From positions 1,798,001-1,862,000 of the forward strand of contig NC_018719.1 of the NCBI RefSeq assembly GCF_000303155.1: 64,000 bases of DNA. Direction: 5' to 3'. The translations under genes were made by a program, and so were the position numbers. This stretch comes from Candidatus Nitrososphaera gargensis Ga9.2 (GTDB taxonomy: Archaea; Thermoproteota; Nitrososphaeria; Nitrososphaerales; Nitrososphaeraceae). The notes below the pieces were generated by a model. It searched no databases. It worked only from the letters and a program-made list of their open reading frames with translations, and was not told the origin of the DNA. Of the stretch, positions 50,904-59,812 are shown in pieces; position 1 is the stretch's first letter; each line of letters starts with the position of its first letter.

Positions 50904-51302
50904 ATGAACCACTGTAATTTATGCTCTGAAATCTTGCATTTTGATGATCATATAAGATTTGCAGACATCTAACCTAGATGAAGGATCTTTGCAACGGCAT
51001 ACAAGGAAGGCGTGAGGCCATTGCTGACAAGGGAAGAATCAGAGCTGTCCATAATGCAAGCGCTGATAAGAATGAGTACAAGGAGGACCCTTGAAGCCAA
51101 GCTGGGGCGGACGCTTTATTCCACCACTGTCTATGAAAACGTGAAAAGAGTCACGATATCATTATTATTTGCAAATGGAGGAGAGAACGACGCGACTACA
51201 TATCTTATGGTCTCTTTTGAAAAAGATGCCAACCATGAAGAGATTATTACTACAAAGATACTTCCATTTCTAAGAAATGCCGGCAGGCAACAGGGACAAT
51301 AA
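50904..51302 (+). pseudogene. DUF6659-like gene with compensating frame lesions
   Basis: From the ATG at 50904: MNHCNLCSEILHFDDHIRFA then TAA at 50970 and TGA at 50979. The same frame resumes with AYKEGVRPLLTREESELSIM, STRRTLEAKLGRTLYSTTVY and MVSFEKDANHEEIITTKILP to 51302. Between the two, the +1 frame reads SNLDEGSLQR, which fills the missing loop, so one insertion and one deletion explain the break. The order of motifs fits the thaumarchaeal DUF6659 family. A GTG at 51012 would give only the C-terminal two thirds. Confidence 0.6.
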
Positions 51303-51373
51303 CAATAATTCTATATCATCATTAAGTTGCTGGCGTTAGCAGCCAGACACAGCAATGCGGCAAAAATAAAAAC

Positions 51374-51595
51374 ATGGACAGCGCATTATTGCAAGTGGCA
51401 ATACTGGATGATTTGAAATCCATTATTGAAAAAGAAATCCACGACCTCAAAGTCAATCTGGAAAGCAACCATTACCAAAAAGGCGAAATGAGTGAGCGGT
51501 TGATGTCAAGGATTGCAGACAGGAACGATATGATCAGGATCAACACGTTGCACTGGGTCTTGGACGTTATTGAAAAGCTGGAACAAAAGCGTTGA
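51374..51595 (+). CDS. Small helical hypothetical protein, 73 aa
   Basis: Charged amphipathic helices: LLQVAILDDLKSIIEKEIHD, MSERLMSRIADRND, LHWVLDVIEKLEQKR. Likely a small coiled-coil protein. It lies 71 nt after the DUF6659 remnant and converges on the Rieske gene. No family recognised. Confidence 0.6.
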   Translation: MDSALLQVAILDDLKSIIEKEIHDLKVNLESNHYQKGEMSERLMSRIADRNDMIRINTLHWVLDVIEKLEQKR

Positions 51596-51600
51596 TGAGA

Positions 51601-51963
51601 TCACAGGCGCACATATACGGTTCCGCCGTGCTCCTTTATTTCGTACAGAACCAAGTCGCCGGACTTTCTCCATTCAGGGTTCTGTTCTACCCATGTCTCC
51701 TCCTTTTTCCATGACTTCATGTTTTCCAGCTTGCCGGTGAAGACGTTGTACTCGTACCCATGCATGTAGCAGACGATGTTGTCGTCTTTGAATTCCCCTT
51801 TTGAAAGCGATGCTCCCCTGTGCGGGCACGAATTGTTGCATGCAAAGAGCTTGCCGTTTCGCCTTCCGACCAGCACGTCAGTGCTGTCTACTCTGAATAC
51901 CCGCATCGAATCGTCTTTCAGTTCATCGCTCCTGCAGACTGGTCGGTAGTAGCCATCGTTCAC
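51601..51963 (-). CDS. Rieske [2Fe-2S] ferredoxin
   Basis: 120 residues with both Rieske cluster motifs: CNNSCPHRGASLSKGEF and IVCYMHGYEYNVFTG (C-x-H and C-x2-H ligands). No membrane segment, so it is a soluble, dioxygenase-type Rieske electron carrier. The partner oxygenase or reductase is not nearby. Confidence 0.92.
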   Translation of the reverse strand: MNDGYYRPVCRSDELKDDSMRVFRVDSTDVLVGRRNGKLFACNNSCPHRGASLSKGEFKDDNIVCYMHGYEYNVFTGKLENMKSWKKEETWVEQNPEWRKSGDLVLYEIKEHGGTVYVRL

Positions 51964-52007
51964 GAACTAAAAAGGAGACTGAAGATATAAAAATCAAATT
52001 CCCTTTT

Positions 52008-52604
52008 TTAGAGGTGAATTAGGCTCCCCTGTGCGCCTGTGTGCGGCGACTGGCCAGCAAACTTTCTCCTAAAGTGCCCAGATGGCCTCTTTGACAAAAG
52101 TTCTATAAACCATGCTTCATGCTCGACCTCTTCTTGCATTATCCTCTGGGCAATATCGTATGTCCTTGGGTCCTTGCCTGCTGTCATGTCACATACTTCG
52201 CCCCATGAGCGGATGGCACACTGCTCTGCTGCCAAGAGCACTTTTAATATTGAATTGATGTCCTCCCAGTTTTCTGGCAGGTATGCATCTGGGCACCCTG
52301 CCTGGTCAGCAAACTTCCTTATATCGCGTGGAAGTGCGCCTCCAAGCTCGTACAGGCGTGGGACCATAGCTTCAAAGTGGTTCCTGTCCTCTATCCTGGC
52401 ATCTTCCACTATTTCTTTTATGCCCTCACCTTCAAGCCCAGTGCAGTGCATCCTCAAGATGGTATAGTAGTAATAGGTCGTGAACTCTGCACCAACTCCT
52501 GCAGTAATCAGCTTGATCAGCTTGTCAACGTCAACACCGTTCTTCCTGATGACTTCAAGCGCCACGATGTTTGGCACGTCACCCTTGGTTGTAGGTTTAG
52601 ACAT
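52008..52604 (-). CDS. Dps-like ferritin (DPSL)
   Basis: 198 residues from the ATG at 52604; the open frame runs 105 codons further upstream without conserved character. Four-helix ferritin fold: [20 protein letters not shown] (first His/Glu helix), [40 protein letters not shown], and [20 protein letters not shown]. Extra Cys residues (RMHC, QAGCPD, EVCD) fit the thioferritin/DPSL type. It stores iron and protects against peroxide. Confidence 0.88.
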   Translation of the reverse strand: MSKPTTKGDVPNIVALEVIRKNGVDVDKLIKLITAGVGAEFTTYYYYTILRMHCTGLEGEGIKEIVEDARIEDRNHFEAMVPRLYELGGALPRDIRKFADQAGCPDAYLPENWEDINSILKVLLAAEQCAIRSWGEVCDMTAGKDPRTYDIAQRIMQEEVEHEAWFIELLSKRPSGHFRRKFAGQSPHTGAQGSLIHL

Positions 52605-52725
52605 ACTACTAACAGCCTTGAAATATCGGATAAAAGAGTTTCCGAATTTCCTCCCGGTTGTTTGTAATGAAAAGACATACTCGGTAGCAATGTAAAATTC
52701 TCTGCAACTCTTAATATCGTTACAG

Positions 52726-53160
52726 GTGTCGGTAACAGCAGTGCAAAATCGATCGGTCATCAGCAGGCGCAGATATGTTGCTGCAAAAGAGCAGCAGCTG
52801 TTGACGCTGGGCGACATCGCTCCTTCTTGGGACGAGCGGCTAAAGCAACTGCCAGTCAGCAAATGGTCGCTCAAATGGCTGAAATGGTATTTTGACATTG
52901 CCTCGCGTGAGACCTGCATCGTTGGAGAGGCTTTTGGGCAATCATCGGCATACTGGAACGAGTGTGCAGAATGCAGGACATTTAGCAGGCAGTTTCCCAG
53001 GCACTACAAAGCCCTCTCTTACAAGGAACTAGAACGCGACGTCCAGCGCTTTGTTGGTCACTGGAACGAGAAGCACAGGGACGTCGAGAATAATAGGCGC
53101 TGCCTCAGGTGGTTTGACAGCTTTGTGAGGTCCGATGGCTACATACGCACCCTGCAATAA
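52726..53160 (+). CDS. Hypothetical protein, ~140 aa
   Basis: Trp- and Arg-rich: [80 protein letters not shown]. The CAEC motif may bind metal. GTG starts at 52726 or 52741. Helical overall. No family recognised; it is intact and divergent from the ferritin gene. Confidence 0.65.
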   Translation: MSVTAVQNRSVISRRRYVAAKEQQLLTLGDIAPSWDERLKQLPVSKWSLKWLKWYFDIASRETCIVGEAFGQSSAYWNECAECRTFSRQFPRHYKALSYKELERDVQRFVGHWNEKHRDVENNRRCLRWFDSFVRSDGYIRTLQ

Positions 53161-53188
53161 AACCCATTTATTTTTTGATGCTGATGAT

Positions 53189-53470
53189 GTGCATAGATCC
53201 GATTTGCGCAGGCCGGTTCCCATTGTCGATTACAATTCACCTGATTCGCAAAAGGCTATCGAGATCCTCCGCGGCAAGAGCATTGAATTTGTAGAGTATG
53301 ACATTAGCAAGTTTGAGACGAGCTGCTGCGGCGAACTGTCCATTACTATCGCGCCTTCCGTGTTTGCTCCAGAAGGCTTTTTCAAAGGGCTTGAATGGGT
53401 CGTGCAATATGCATCTTCTGAAAGAAAAGGCGATCTGCCGCTTGAAGAGTCGGAAAGCGTCTACTGGTAG
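53189..53470 (+). CDS. Hypothetical thioredoxin/glutaredoxin-like protein
   Basis: About 93 residues from the GTG at 53189 (an earlier in-frame start inside the upstream gene is less likely). PIVDYNSPDSQKAIEILRGK then SIEFVEYDISKFETSCCGEL suggests a glutaredoxin-type beta-alpha-beta start, but the usual CxxC active site is missing; a CC pair lies further on. TAPS-like TIAPSVFAPEG could stand for the cis-Pro loop. Function uncertain. Confidence 0.55.
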   Translation: MHRSDLRRPVPIVDYNSPDSQKAIEILRGKSIEFVEYDISKFETSCCGELSITIAPSVFAPEGFFKGLEWVVQYASSERKGDLPLEESESVYW

Positions 53471-53536
53471 AAATATGCAGCCTGCCCAAGACCAAAGGCA
53501 TTTAAGAACTGGCTTGCACTATAGCGGTGCGGTCAA

Positions 53537-54370
53537 ATGGTGTCAAATATCCGCAGAGCAGCCATAATAACAAAGATGGACAGCAGCGAAGCAAGCGCTG
53601 CAGCTAGCAAGGTCGCCAGGCTGCTCGGCGAGTCCAAGGTCAAGGTCTACAGCGTGCTCCCGCTGGAAGTCACCGGCGCGGCGCCTGTCAGCCAAGAAAA
53701 GCTGAAAGATACGGAACTTGACCTTGTGTTTGCTATAGGCGGCGACGGGACCACACTCAGAGCCTTTCGTACAATACCTAGCAAGGTCCCCCTCTTTAGC
53801 ATAAACAGTGGCGGCCATAGGGGCATACTGTCTGAAATCGGCGCTGATTCCATCGAGCAGGCCGTCCACGCCATACTTGGTGGCAAGTACTTTTACGATT
53901 CGCGCACAAGGATACAGGCGACTATCAATGGCAAGGTCCTGCCGCCTGCCCTAAACGACATACTGATTACAAGGGTAAGCCTGACAAGGACGCCTCTGGT
54001 CTCGATTAAGTTAATGGGTGACGAAATAAAGCAGAGGATGGACGGCATTGTGGTTTCTACTCCCACTGGCTCGACAGGCCACTCGTTCTCGATCGGCGGC
54101 CCGGTGCTCCACGAAGGCATGAGCTGCCTCATCCTGAGCCCAATTGCGTCTGTCAACAGGATGCCGCAGCTGGTGATCCCGGTGGAGGACATTGTCGTCC
54201 AGAGCACCTACGAATCACACATCATAATAGACGGGCAGGAGACATTCAGGGTCGATGCCGACAAGCCAATCAAGATATTCCGGTTCCCTGACGACGCGAC
54301 GTTTTTGCGCCTCCAGAAAAAAGGAATGAGGCAGCTGGCCAAGCTTGGATTCTCAAAATTCGAGTTCTAG
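53537..54370 (+). CDS. nadK: NAD kinase
   Basis: 277 residues. LDLVFAIGGDGTTLRAF (about 61-77) holds the GGDGT signature, and LNDILITRVSLTR plus SGGxRG-like NSGGHRGILSEIG and TPTGSTGHSFSIGG (about 175-188) complete the NAD/ATP sites. It makes NADP from NAD. It overlaps the Nob1 gene by 26 nt. Confidence 0.93.
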   Translation: MVSNIRRAAIITKMDSSEASAAASKVARLLGESKVKVYSVLPLEVTGAAPVSQEKLKDTELDLVFAIGGDGTTLRAFRTIPSKVPLFSINSGGHRGILSEIGADSIEQAVHAILGGKYFYDSRTRIQATINGKVLPPALNDILITRVSLTRTPLVSIKLMGDEIKQRMDGIVVSTPTGSTGHSFSIGGPVLHEGMSCLILSPIASVNRMPQLVIPVEDIVVQSTYESHIIIDGQETFRVDADKPIKIFRFPDDATFLRLQKKGMRQLAKLGFSKFEF

Positions 54371-54854
54371 GTATGCCCTCGACGCAAGCGCGTTCTATGC
54401 AGGCACACCATTCCTATCCTCTGCTGTCAGTTACTACTGCACAACTCAGGCAATCCTTGACGAGGTAAAACATATCAAAAAGTCGCACGGTGCTATCGAG
54501 GCACTCTCTGCCGCCGGCAATTTGGAGATAATAGACCCTGGCAAGAGCAGCATTGAAAAGGTCAAGGCTGCGGCAAAGAAAACCGGCGACTATAGAAAAC
54601 TTTCGCAGGCAGACGTTTCGATAATCGCCCTTGCGCTCCAGCTGGAAACAACACTCCTGACGGACGACTATGCAGTCGCAAACGTAGCTTCGGCGCTGAA
54701 AATCCCTGTCAAGTCCAGCTCTGGCAAGGGCATAAAGGAGACCAGAAAGTGGATATCCTACTGCAGCGCATGCGGCAGGGCGTTTGGGCCAGAGGCAAAA
54801 GAATGCCCGCTATGCGGCAACAAGCTGCGTCGGAAATACAGGGTCACTTCTTAG
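54345..54854 (+). CDS. nob1: Nob1-type ribosome-assembly endonuclease
   Basis: 169 residues. PIN domain (about 8-120): YALDASAFYAG with the first catalytic Asp, AVSYYCTTQAILDEVKH, and QADVSIIALALQLETTLLTDDYAVAN with the acidic cluster. A zinc ribbon follows (YCSACGRAFGPEAKECPLCG). Nob1 cleaves 16S rRNA 3' end during 30S maturation. TTG start at 54345 in the nadK tail; converges on the XPF gene with a 4-nt overlap. Confidence 0.9.
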   Translation: MDSQNSSSRYALDASAFYAGTPFLSSAVSYYCTTQAILDEVKHIKKSHGAIEALSAAGNLEIIDPGKSSIEKVKAAAKKTGDYRKLSQADVSIIALALQLETTLLTDDYAVANVASALKIPVKSSSGKGIKETRKWISYCSACGRAFGPEAKECPLCGNKLRRKYRVTS

Positions 54855-55585
54855 TTTTCGCTGTCCTGCTCAAAGAGCGTCCTTTGCACTATCTGCTTGA
54901 CATTATTGGGAGAGTCGAGGACTTTGCGTACGCGCTCTGCCCTTGCAAGCCCAAAGCCTGGTATGGTTGCAAGCTCGGCCACGGAAGCGTTGAGGGCCCT
55001 CTTGGGCGTGTGGAACTTTTCAAGCATCCTTGCCGCAAGCTTCTCCCCTACTCCCGGCACTGACGAGAGCACTGACAGCTGTTGTATGTAAACAGGATTT
55101 TCTTTCTTGATCTTTCTGAGCAACGGTCCGGTGGCCTTGCCCTCCTGGAGGCTCTTGTTTACAAGCGTCACGAGCAGCTGCGCGGTCTGGTCTGCAGAAG
55201 GCGTGTGTATTATGGGGATTCGGAACTCTGTCGCGACAGTCGCAAGCGCGTCGTAGGCAAGCGGCATGCGCTCTGCAAGTTTCTTTACATCCATATCCTC
55301 TGCGTCTTCAGGGATTTCTGTAAGCTCGGCAATGTTGCCCTGCACCACTAATAACGGCTTTTGGTAATGCTTGACAAGGTCGGAGCACTGCACAAAGAGC
55401 CTGCCGTCATAGATCGAGCTTATCAGGTCGCGGACTGTTTTCCGCTCGACGGCTGTTTCTGGCGAAACGATATAGTCGCCTACCTTTAGTTGCGCAAAGT
55501 CAATAACCGCGCCGGCGTTCTTTAGTAGTTCAGGGATGCCGCTGTTCTTCTCCCTCTCGTCAACAACTATTCGGGTGGCAGGCAC
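54851..55585 (-). CDS. xpf: XPF/Mus81-family structure-specific endonuclease (short archaeal type)
   Basis: 244 residues: nuclease core with VVDEREKNSGIPELL, VGDYIVSPETAVERKTVRDL (GDxnERKxxxD) and a tandem HhH tail (LSSVPGVGEKLAARMLEKF, LATIPGFGLARAERVRKVL). There is no helicase part, as in Crenarchaea-type XPF. The C-terminal IVQRTLFEQ resembles a PCNA-interacting peptide. It cuts 3'-flaps and branched DNA in repair. Confidence 0.92.
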   Translation of the reverse strand: MPATRIVVDEREKNSGIPELLKNAGAVIDFAQLKVGDYIVSPETAVERKTVRDLISSIYDGRLFVQCSDLVKHYQKPLLVVQGNIAELTEIPEDAEDMDVKKLAERMPLAYDALATVATEFRIPIIHTPSADQTAQLLVTLVNKSLQEGKATGPLLRKIKKENPVYIQQLSVLSSVPGVGEKLAARMLEKFHTPKRALNASVAELATIPGFGLARAERVRKVLDSPNNVKQIVQRTLFEQDSEN

Positions 55586-55617
55586 AACAGAAATCGTGGC
55601 CCGCTACCCTATAATTT

Positions 55618-56022
55618 TTATTCAGCCTTTGGTTTTGGACCTGCACCGGCAGATGGACCGGGTGCACCACCCTGCATGCCGCGTATCATTTCGTTTATCT
55701 TGTTCTCGACTTCCTTCAGGTTTTCCTTTACCCTTGCCTCCTGCTTGCCAAGAACCATCACGCGGGTATTTGACAGCTCCTTCTTTTCTTCCAGTTCCTT
55801 GATGACATCCTCTTTCTTTGCCTTGACAAGCACTGAGCCGGCGTTCTTGTATACAGCATCGTCAGGGCCTGCCTTTTTCAGCTCTTCAAGGGCCCTGTCG
55901 GTCTCTACCGTTTCAACCTCCAGCTGCTGCTTTTGCATCATTATTGCCTGCAGGTTCTGCTGGAGCTGCTGTAATCGCGATACCTGTTCTCTCAGCCACG
56001 GAGGAAGTTCCTGTTCGCTCAT
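55618..56022 (-). CDS. pfdB: Prefoldin beta subunit
   Basis: 134 residues with two coiled-coil arms (about 12-50 and 80-115) joined by the beta-hairpin around DDAVYKNAGSVLVKAKKEDV. An unusual Gly/Pro/Ala-rich tail of about 18 residues (GGAPGPSAGAGPKPKAE) follows. With the alpha subunit it forms the hexameric chaperone that hands proteins to the thermosome. Confidence 0.92.
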   Translation of the reverse strand: MSEQELPPWLREQVSRLQQLQQNLQAIMMQKQQLEVETVETDRALEELKKAGPDDAVYKNAGSVLVKAKKEDVIKELEEKKELSNTRVMVLGKQEARVKENLKEVENKINEMIRGMQGGAPGPSAGAGPKPKAE

Positions 56023-56158
56023 AAACTCTGCAGTTATTCGTATGACAGACTATAAAATCATAGCGTTGGCAAAAAAGTGCCAGCGAACCTCTGACAGTCC
56101 ATATGCTATGCTACACTACCGCATTATTATACGCCCCGCTTCTTCTTCCTCCCTTCTT

Positions 56159-56764
56159 CTATTGAACTTGGCCCAGCAAAGGTATGGACATGCACTCAAA
56201 CCTGGGCAAATCCATGCCAAAATTACACCTTATTTCGGCATACCTCTCCTCTGATCGTTCAGCTGCCTCGATCCCTTTCTGAATCTCGTCTGCGATTCTC
56301 TGGCGGATCTCTTCACTGCTCGCAAATTGGTTAGGAAGGGTCGTCGTCGTTGTCGTCTGCGTGCTGTTGTTGCTGCTGGCTGTTGTTTCTTGCGCCATGA
56401 CATAGCCTGCAGTAGACGAAGCGTTAAAGTCATCCTGTATGGTTGATGTGATCAAGTTGTTGTTTCCGCTGATGTCGTCAATGAGTCCAGTTATCACGTA
56501 CACGGTATCAAAACTGCCGATTTGGGCGGAGCCTTCAGAGATCGCGTATGAACTTGTCGCATCCTTGGTTATCTGGATGTGTATTGCAAGCGAAGTCGTA
56601 TTGTTTTCCTGAGTGGTACTAGTAGTTGTTGTCGTTGTCTGTGCCAGCGCGGACTGCGCAAAAATAGTAGCAGCTCCAATAGCCGCCAGCACGTCAGCAG
56701 CCGCTGCCAGACTGGCAGTTACGAACAACACTACAAGAGTTATTATCGGTTTATTCATGAGCAA
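56159..56764 (-). CDS. Secreted Thr/Gln/Asn-rich protein, 201 aa
   Basis: A signal peptide (PIITLVVLFVTASLAAAADV ... FAQSALAQ) is followed by a Thr-rich stretch, a beta-like domain with YVITGLIDDISGNNNLITST, a second Thr/Asn/Ser-rich linker and a charged C-terminal helix (ASSEEIRQRIADEIQKGIEA) ending in a short Cys-containing tail. Probably surface-exposed. It interrupts the otherwise conserved prefoldin-Pcc1 order. Confidence 0.7.
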   Translation of the reverse strand: MLMNKPIITLVVLFVTASLAAAADVLAAIGAATIFAQSALAQTTTTTTSTTQENNTTSLAIHIQITKDATSSYAISEGSAQIGSFDTVYVITGLIDDISGNNNLITSTIQDDFNASSTAGYVMAQETTASSNNSTQTTTTTTLPNQFASSEEIRQRIADEIQKGIEAAERSEERYAEIRCNFGMDLPRFECMSIPLLGQVQ

Positions 56765-56845
56765 CGGAAAAAGACCAAGATTATGCGGGTTCCGCCAGAT
56801 GCTGCGTCTAACACATTCTACGATTTTGTTATAGTGGTAGATTCA

Positions 56846-57103
56846 TTAATTATTACTAGCTGCTGTCACTATGCACTTGTAGGAGGCATCTGCCAACCGG
56901 ATGTACGAGTTGATGCTTGCGCGGAGCGACGCAATGTCTGGTGTCTCAATATCGAAAATAATGTCTGAGTTTTTCAGAGAAATTGCTGCCCTGCCCTCTG
57001 TCTTGGGCAGACGCTTGAGGTCGGGGGCAAGTGCGTCATGAATAGAAGCTGCGACGCGGCTTGACTTTGCAGAAACCCTGATCTTAGCTCTGTAGCTTTT
57101 CAA
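56846..57103 (-). CDS. pcc1: KEOPS complex subunit Pcc1
   Basis: 85 residues with the Pcc1 fold: SYRAKIRVSAKSSRVAASIH, TEGRAAISLKNSDIIFDIET and LRASINSYIRLADASYKCI. Pcc1 dimerises the KEOPS complex that makes t6A in tRNAs. The TTG start overlaps the end of rpl37ae by 20 nt, confirming co-transcription. rpoP, often found here, is absent. Confidence 0.85.
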   Translation of the reverse strand: MKSYRAKIRVSAKSSRVAASIHDALAPDLKRLPKTEGRAAISLKNSDIIFDIETPDIASLRASINSYIRLADASYKCIVTAASNN

Positions 57104-57314
57104 GGTCGATGTCGTACGCCCCTGACGCGATCTTAAAGTTGCACTTGGGGCACTGCCAGATGCCTACCGCCAGCCGGCCGAACCTGAGCGAGCCGCATGA
57201 CGGGCATCTACGCTTTTTGTGGAGCGTGCGGTGGACCTTACCGTAGCGCTTGCGCACGGTTGCCCCGAACTTTATCCCAAGACCCTTCAGGTTTGTCGAG
57301 CCTTTCTTAACCAT
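57084..57314 (-). CDS. rpl37ae: 50S ribosomal protein L37Ae
   Basis: 76 residues. KFGATVRKRYGKVHRTLHKK is followed by the zinc ribbon CPSCGSLRFGRLAVGIWQCP and KCNFKIASGAY (C-x2-C, x14, C-x2-C). Overlaps rrp42 by 8 nt and pcc1 by 20 nt. Confidence 0.95.
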   Translation of the reverse strand: MVKKGSTNLKGLGIKFGATVRKRYGKVHRTLHKKRRCPSCGSLRFGRLAVGIWQCPKCNFKIASGAYDIDLEKLQS

Positions 57315-58131
57315 TATTCTTTGCCAGCTCCTTTAGTCTTGCCCGTACTTCCTCTCCTTTAATTCTTGCTGTCTCTGCTGCCTTCTTTAGCTGGTCGACT
57401 GTGAATGCGCCAGTGTGCCCCTTCTGGATCGCACAAAAGCCTTCGTCGTTGGTAGTTATCGTTATCCTTGCGTCCATGCAGCCCTCTTCTTCCGCCGTGG
57501 GGTCTATCACCACATAGTCGCCGATCCTTGCCGCGGTTATCGAAACCGGTATGGTAGTCACCGGCATCGGCCTCGTCTGGCCCGTGTCGACCACCTTATC
57601 GTCCTTCATTTCAAGTATCGGCAGTTTGGCAGTCAGGAGCGATGCCACGACAGCATATGATGTCGCGTCGAACAGGTTCCCGTCAGCGTTTATCACACTA
57701 CAGTCTACGAATATCGTGTAGACAATCTTACCTGGCACTAGCACCAGCTGGTCAAGGTCTATCATTTCTGATTCTCTGACACCCCTGTCGACTACTCTTG
57801 CCAGCTCGACCACCTCTTCATCTGGCGGTCCCGGCTCGATGTATGGAGACGCGGTCGGCAGCACTTCGGCTGTCACAATGAGAGCGCCTTTTTCTTCGAG
57901 CCCTTCAAACGGCTCGCCTGTCTCTACCTTGATGCCTGCAATAACTTCCGAGTCGCCAAGCTTAACCCTTGCAGAGCCGTTGGCCTTCTTTATCACATCA
58001 ACCTCGATTTCAAGCGGCCTCTGCTCGTTAAAGTCCCTGCCATCAAGCCTCTTGCCACGGGCAAGCGAGTCCCACATCTGCTGCCTGCGCAGGTGTTCTA
58101 CTATTATCGTAGATCTCCTTGACGAGCTCAT
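57307..58131 (-). CDS. rrp42: Exosome subunit Rrp42
   Basis: 274 residues of the RNase PH fold: RGKRLDGRDFNEQRPLEIEV, GSARVKLGDSEVIAGIKVET, ASPYIEPGPPDEEVVELARV, and VIDPTAEEEGCMDARITITT. Rrp42 pairs with Rrp41 in the hexameric ring; it lacks the phosphate-binding catalytic residues of Rrp41 but shapes the active site. Start overlaps the rrp41 stop by 1 nt. Confidence 0.95.
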   Translation of the reverse strand: MSSSRRSTIIVEHLRRQQMWDSLARGKRLDGRDFNEQRPLEIEVDVIKKANGSARVKLGDSEVIAGIKVETGEPFEGLEEKGALIVTAEVLPTASPYIEPGPPDEEVVELARVVDRGVRESEMIDLDQLVLVPGKIVYTIFVDCSVINADGNLFDATSYAVVASLLTAKLPILEMKDDKVVDTGQTRPMPVTTIPVSITAARIGDYVVIDPTAEEEGCMDARITITTNDEGFCAIQKGHTGAFTVDQLKKAAETARIKGEEVRARLKELAKNNG

Positions 58132-58874
58132 TATTGTGCTTCCTCCTTTAGCTCAGTTTCATTGCCAAAATACTTTTGCATCAACGCCTGTTTTTGGATT
58201 TCATAGACCATCTTGCAGCCGCCAATCGCCTTGTCGAGGCATTCGTTGAACTGATCTGGCGTCAGCTTGCCGTCCAGCTGCAAAAGGGTGATCTGCTCTA
58301 GGCGCGGCATGTATGCAACGGGCATATCTGCGCTGCCCTCCTTATCTTCCGTGTCGTTGATATCAAGCACTATCTTATCGTCGACCTTGCCTGCGGCGCA
58401 CGCGGCCACAAGGTCGCGCATATTAATGCCGGCATCTGCCAGGGCCACCGCTGCCGCTGTAATGCCTGCGCAGCGCGATCCCCCGTCAGACTGGAGCACT
58501 TCGACAAAGACATCGATTGCGGCCCTTGGGTAGTCCTCCAGCATCAGTGCAGGCTCGAGTGCCTCGCGCATGACCTTTGAAATCTCTACCTCCCTCCTCG
58601 AGGGGGCGGGGTTCTTGCGTGTGTCTGTCGAGAACGGCGACATGTGGTACCTGCAGCGGAGCACGCACCTATCGGACTGCGCCATGTGCTTTGGATGCAC
58701 TTCGCGTGGGCCATACACGGCCGCCAGTATCTTGTTCTTTCCAAATTCAATGAACGCCGAGCCGTCGGCATTTTTCACGGTGCCGACAGTTATCTTTACT
58801 TCACGGAGCTCGTCAATGCCCCGCCCGTCAGTTCTTTTTCCATTTTCGTCTATCAAATTTCTTGTTTGAGTCAT
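58131..58874 (-). CDS. rrp41: Exosome catalytic subunit Rrp41
   Basis: 247 residues: KRTDGRGIDELREVKITVGT, GSAFIEFGKNKILAAVYGPR, the RNA-binding RYHMSPFSTDTRKNPAPSRR, and SDGGSRCAGITAAAVALADA with the phosphate loop. LVAACAAGKVDDKIVLDIND carries the catalytic Asp region. Degrades RNA 3' to 5' by phosphorolysis. Confidence 0.95.
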   Translation of the reverse strand: MTQTRNLIDENGKRTDGRGIDELREVKITVGTVKNADGSAFIEFGKNKILAAVYGPREVHPKHMAQSDRCVLRCRYHMSPFSTDTRKNPAPSRREVEISKVMREALEPALMLEDYPRAAIDVFVEVLQSDGGSRCAGITAAAVALADAGINMRDLVAACAAGKVDDKIVLDINDTEDKEGSADMPVAYMPRLEQITLLQLDGKLTPDQFNECLDKAIGGCKMVYEIQKQALMQKYFGNETELKEEAQ

Positions 58875-59674
58875 TATTTTTCACCTTCAACCTCCAATTC
58901 TTCTTCCACCTCGTCTATAGTGGATTCGATCTGTTCCGGCTGGGAAGCGCCGCCGACCGGAGAGCGCAATGATGTTTCCTGCTGTTGTTGTGGCGGAGTG
59001 TCCGGCACATTCAGGAGCACCTTGATGCGCTGCGTCAGGTTTGCCGTGTGCGCTTCCTCTTCTACCATCTTGATCGCCCTGACTGCCAGTTTTATTCCTT
59101 CCGGAGTTCTGCCAGTCACGACTACTATACCGTTCTGCCCTATCAGCACTCGCGTCTGGGTAGCCTGCTCTATCGTCTGGATCATAGAGCCGCGCTTGCC
59201 TATCAGGCGCGGAACTCGCGTTGCAGATATCTTTAGCACTTCGCCCCGCGGGATCTTGCCAAGATCGCGATCTTGCACAGTGAGCATCGGGTCGCGCGTC
59301 CTGTCAAAAGCCATGATGCGGGCAGTTATCATGTCCCCTATCGCAAAGTGCCTGCTCATGTCATCCCTTGCCGGCGAAAAGTCCCTCCCAAACACGTCCT
59401 GCGCCGGCAGATGCGCCGAGAAGCACGAGTTGATGTCCACCTCCCACGACAGCGACGAGTGATCGATAACCTTGCCGATCACCAAGTCATTGACCCGTGG
59501 AATATAGACACCTGATAGTGGAATGACCTTGACTCCATCCCGCCCTGTCTCTGCAATTCCAATTCTCGTTGCAATGAGAGCGTTGCCAGCTTTAATCACA
59601 TTCATTAGCGGCCTAAAATTTCCCTCGGCAATCTTGTCTCCGGGTATGACATACCTTCTCCTCACATCGTGCAT
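58874..59674 (-). CDS. rrp4: Exosome RNA-binding subunit Rrp4
   Basis: 266 residues: N-terminal domain (YVIPGDKIAEGNFRPLMNVI), S1 domain (LVIGKVIDHSSLSWEVDINS) and KH domain (VPRLIGKRGSMIQTIEQATQ, VLIGQNGIVVVTGRT). An acidic, Gln/Glu-rich tail of about 35 residues ends the protein. It caps the exosome ring and feeds RNA. First of the rrp4-rrp41-rrp42-L37Ae-pcc1 run. Confidence 0.95.
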   Translation of the reverse strand: MHDVRRRYVIPGDKIAEGNFRPLMNVIKAGNALIATRIGIAETGRDGVKVIPLSGVYIPRVNDLVIGKVIDHSSLSWEVDINSCFSAHLPAQDVFGRDFSPARDDMSRHFAIGDMITARIMAFDRTRDPMLTVQDRDLGKIPRGEVLKISATRVPRLIGKRGSMIQTIEQATQTRVLIGQNGIVVVTGRTPEGIKLAVRAIKMVEEEAHTANLTQRIKVLLNVPDTPPQQQQETSLRSPVGGASQPEQIESTIDEVEEELEVEGEK

Positions 59675-59812
59675 ACCTCAAAGACTCACCACCGGGGCAA
59701 CAAGCCCTTCTGAAAATATATCATCGTTTTTCATTTTTCTCTTCTCTCTCCTTTTGGGTTAGTTATAGCTGACTTATATTTTAAGTGTAGATATATGATA
59801 CCGCTATCTAGC

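Noticed and set aside
45319-51400. Insertion sequence or integrase behind the decayed island
   Set aside because: No transposase or integrase motif, no target-site duplication and no tRNA gene at the edges were seen.
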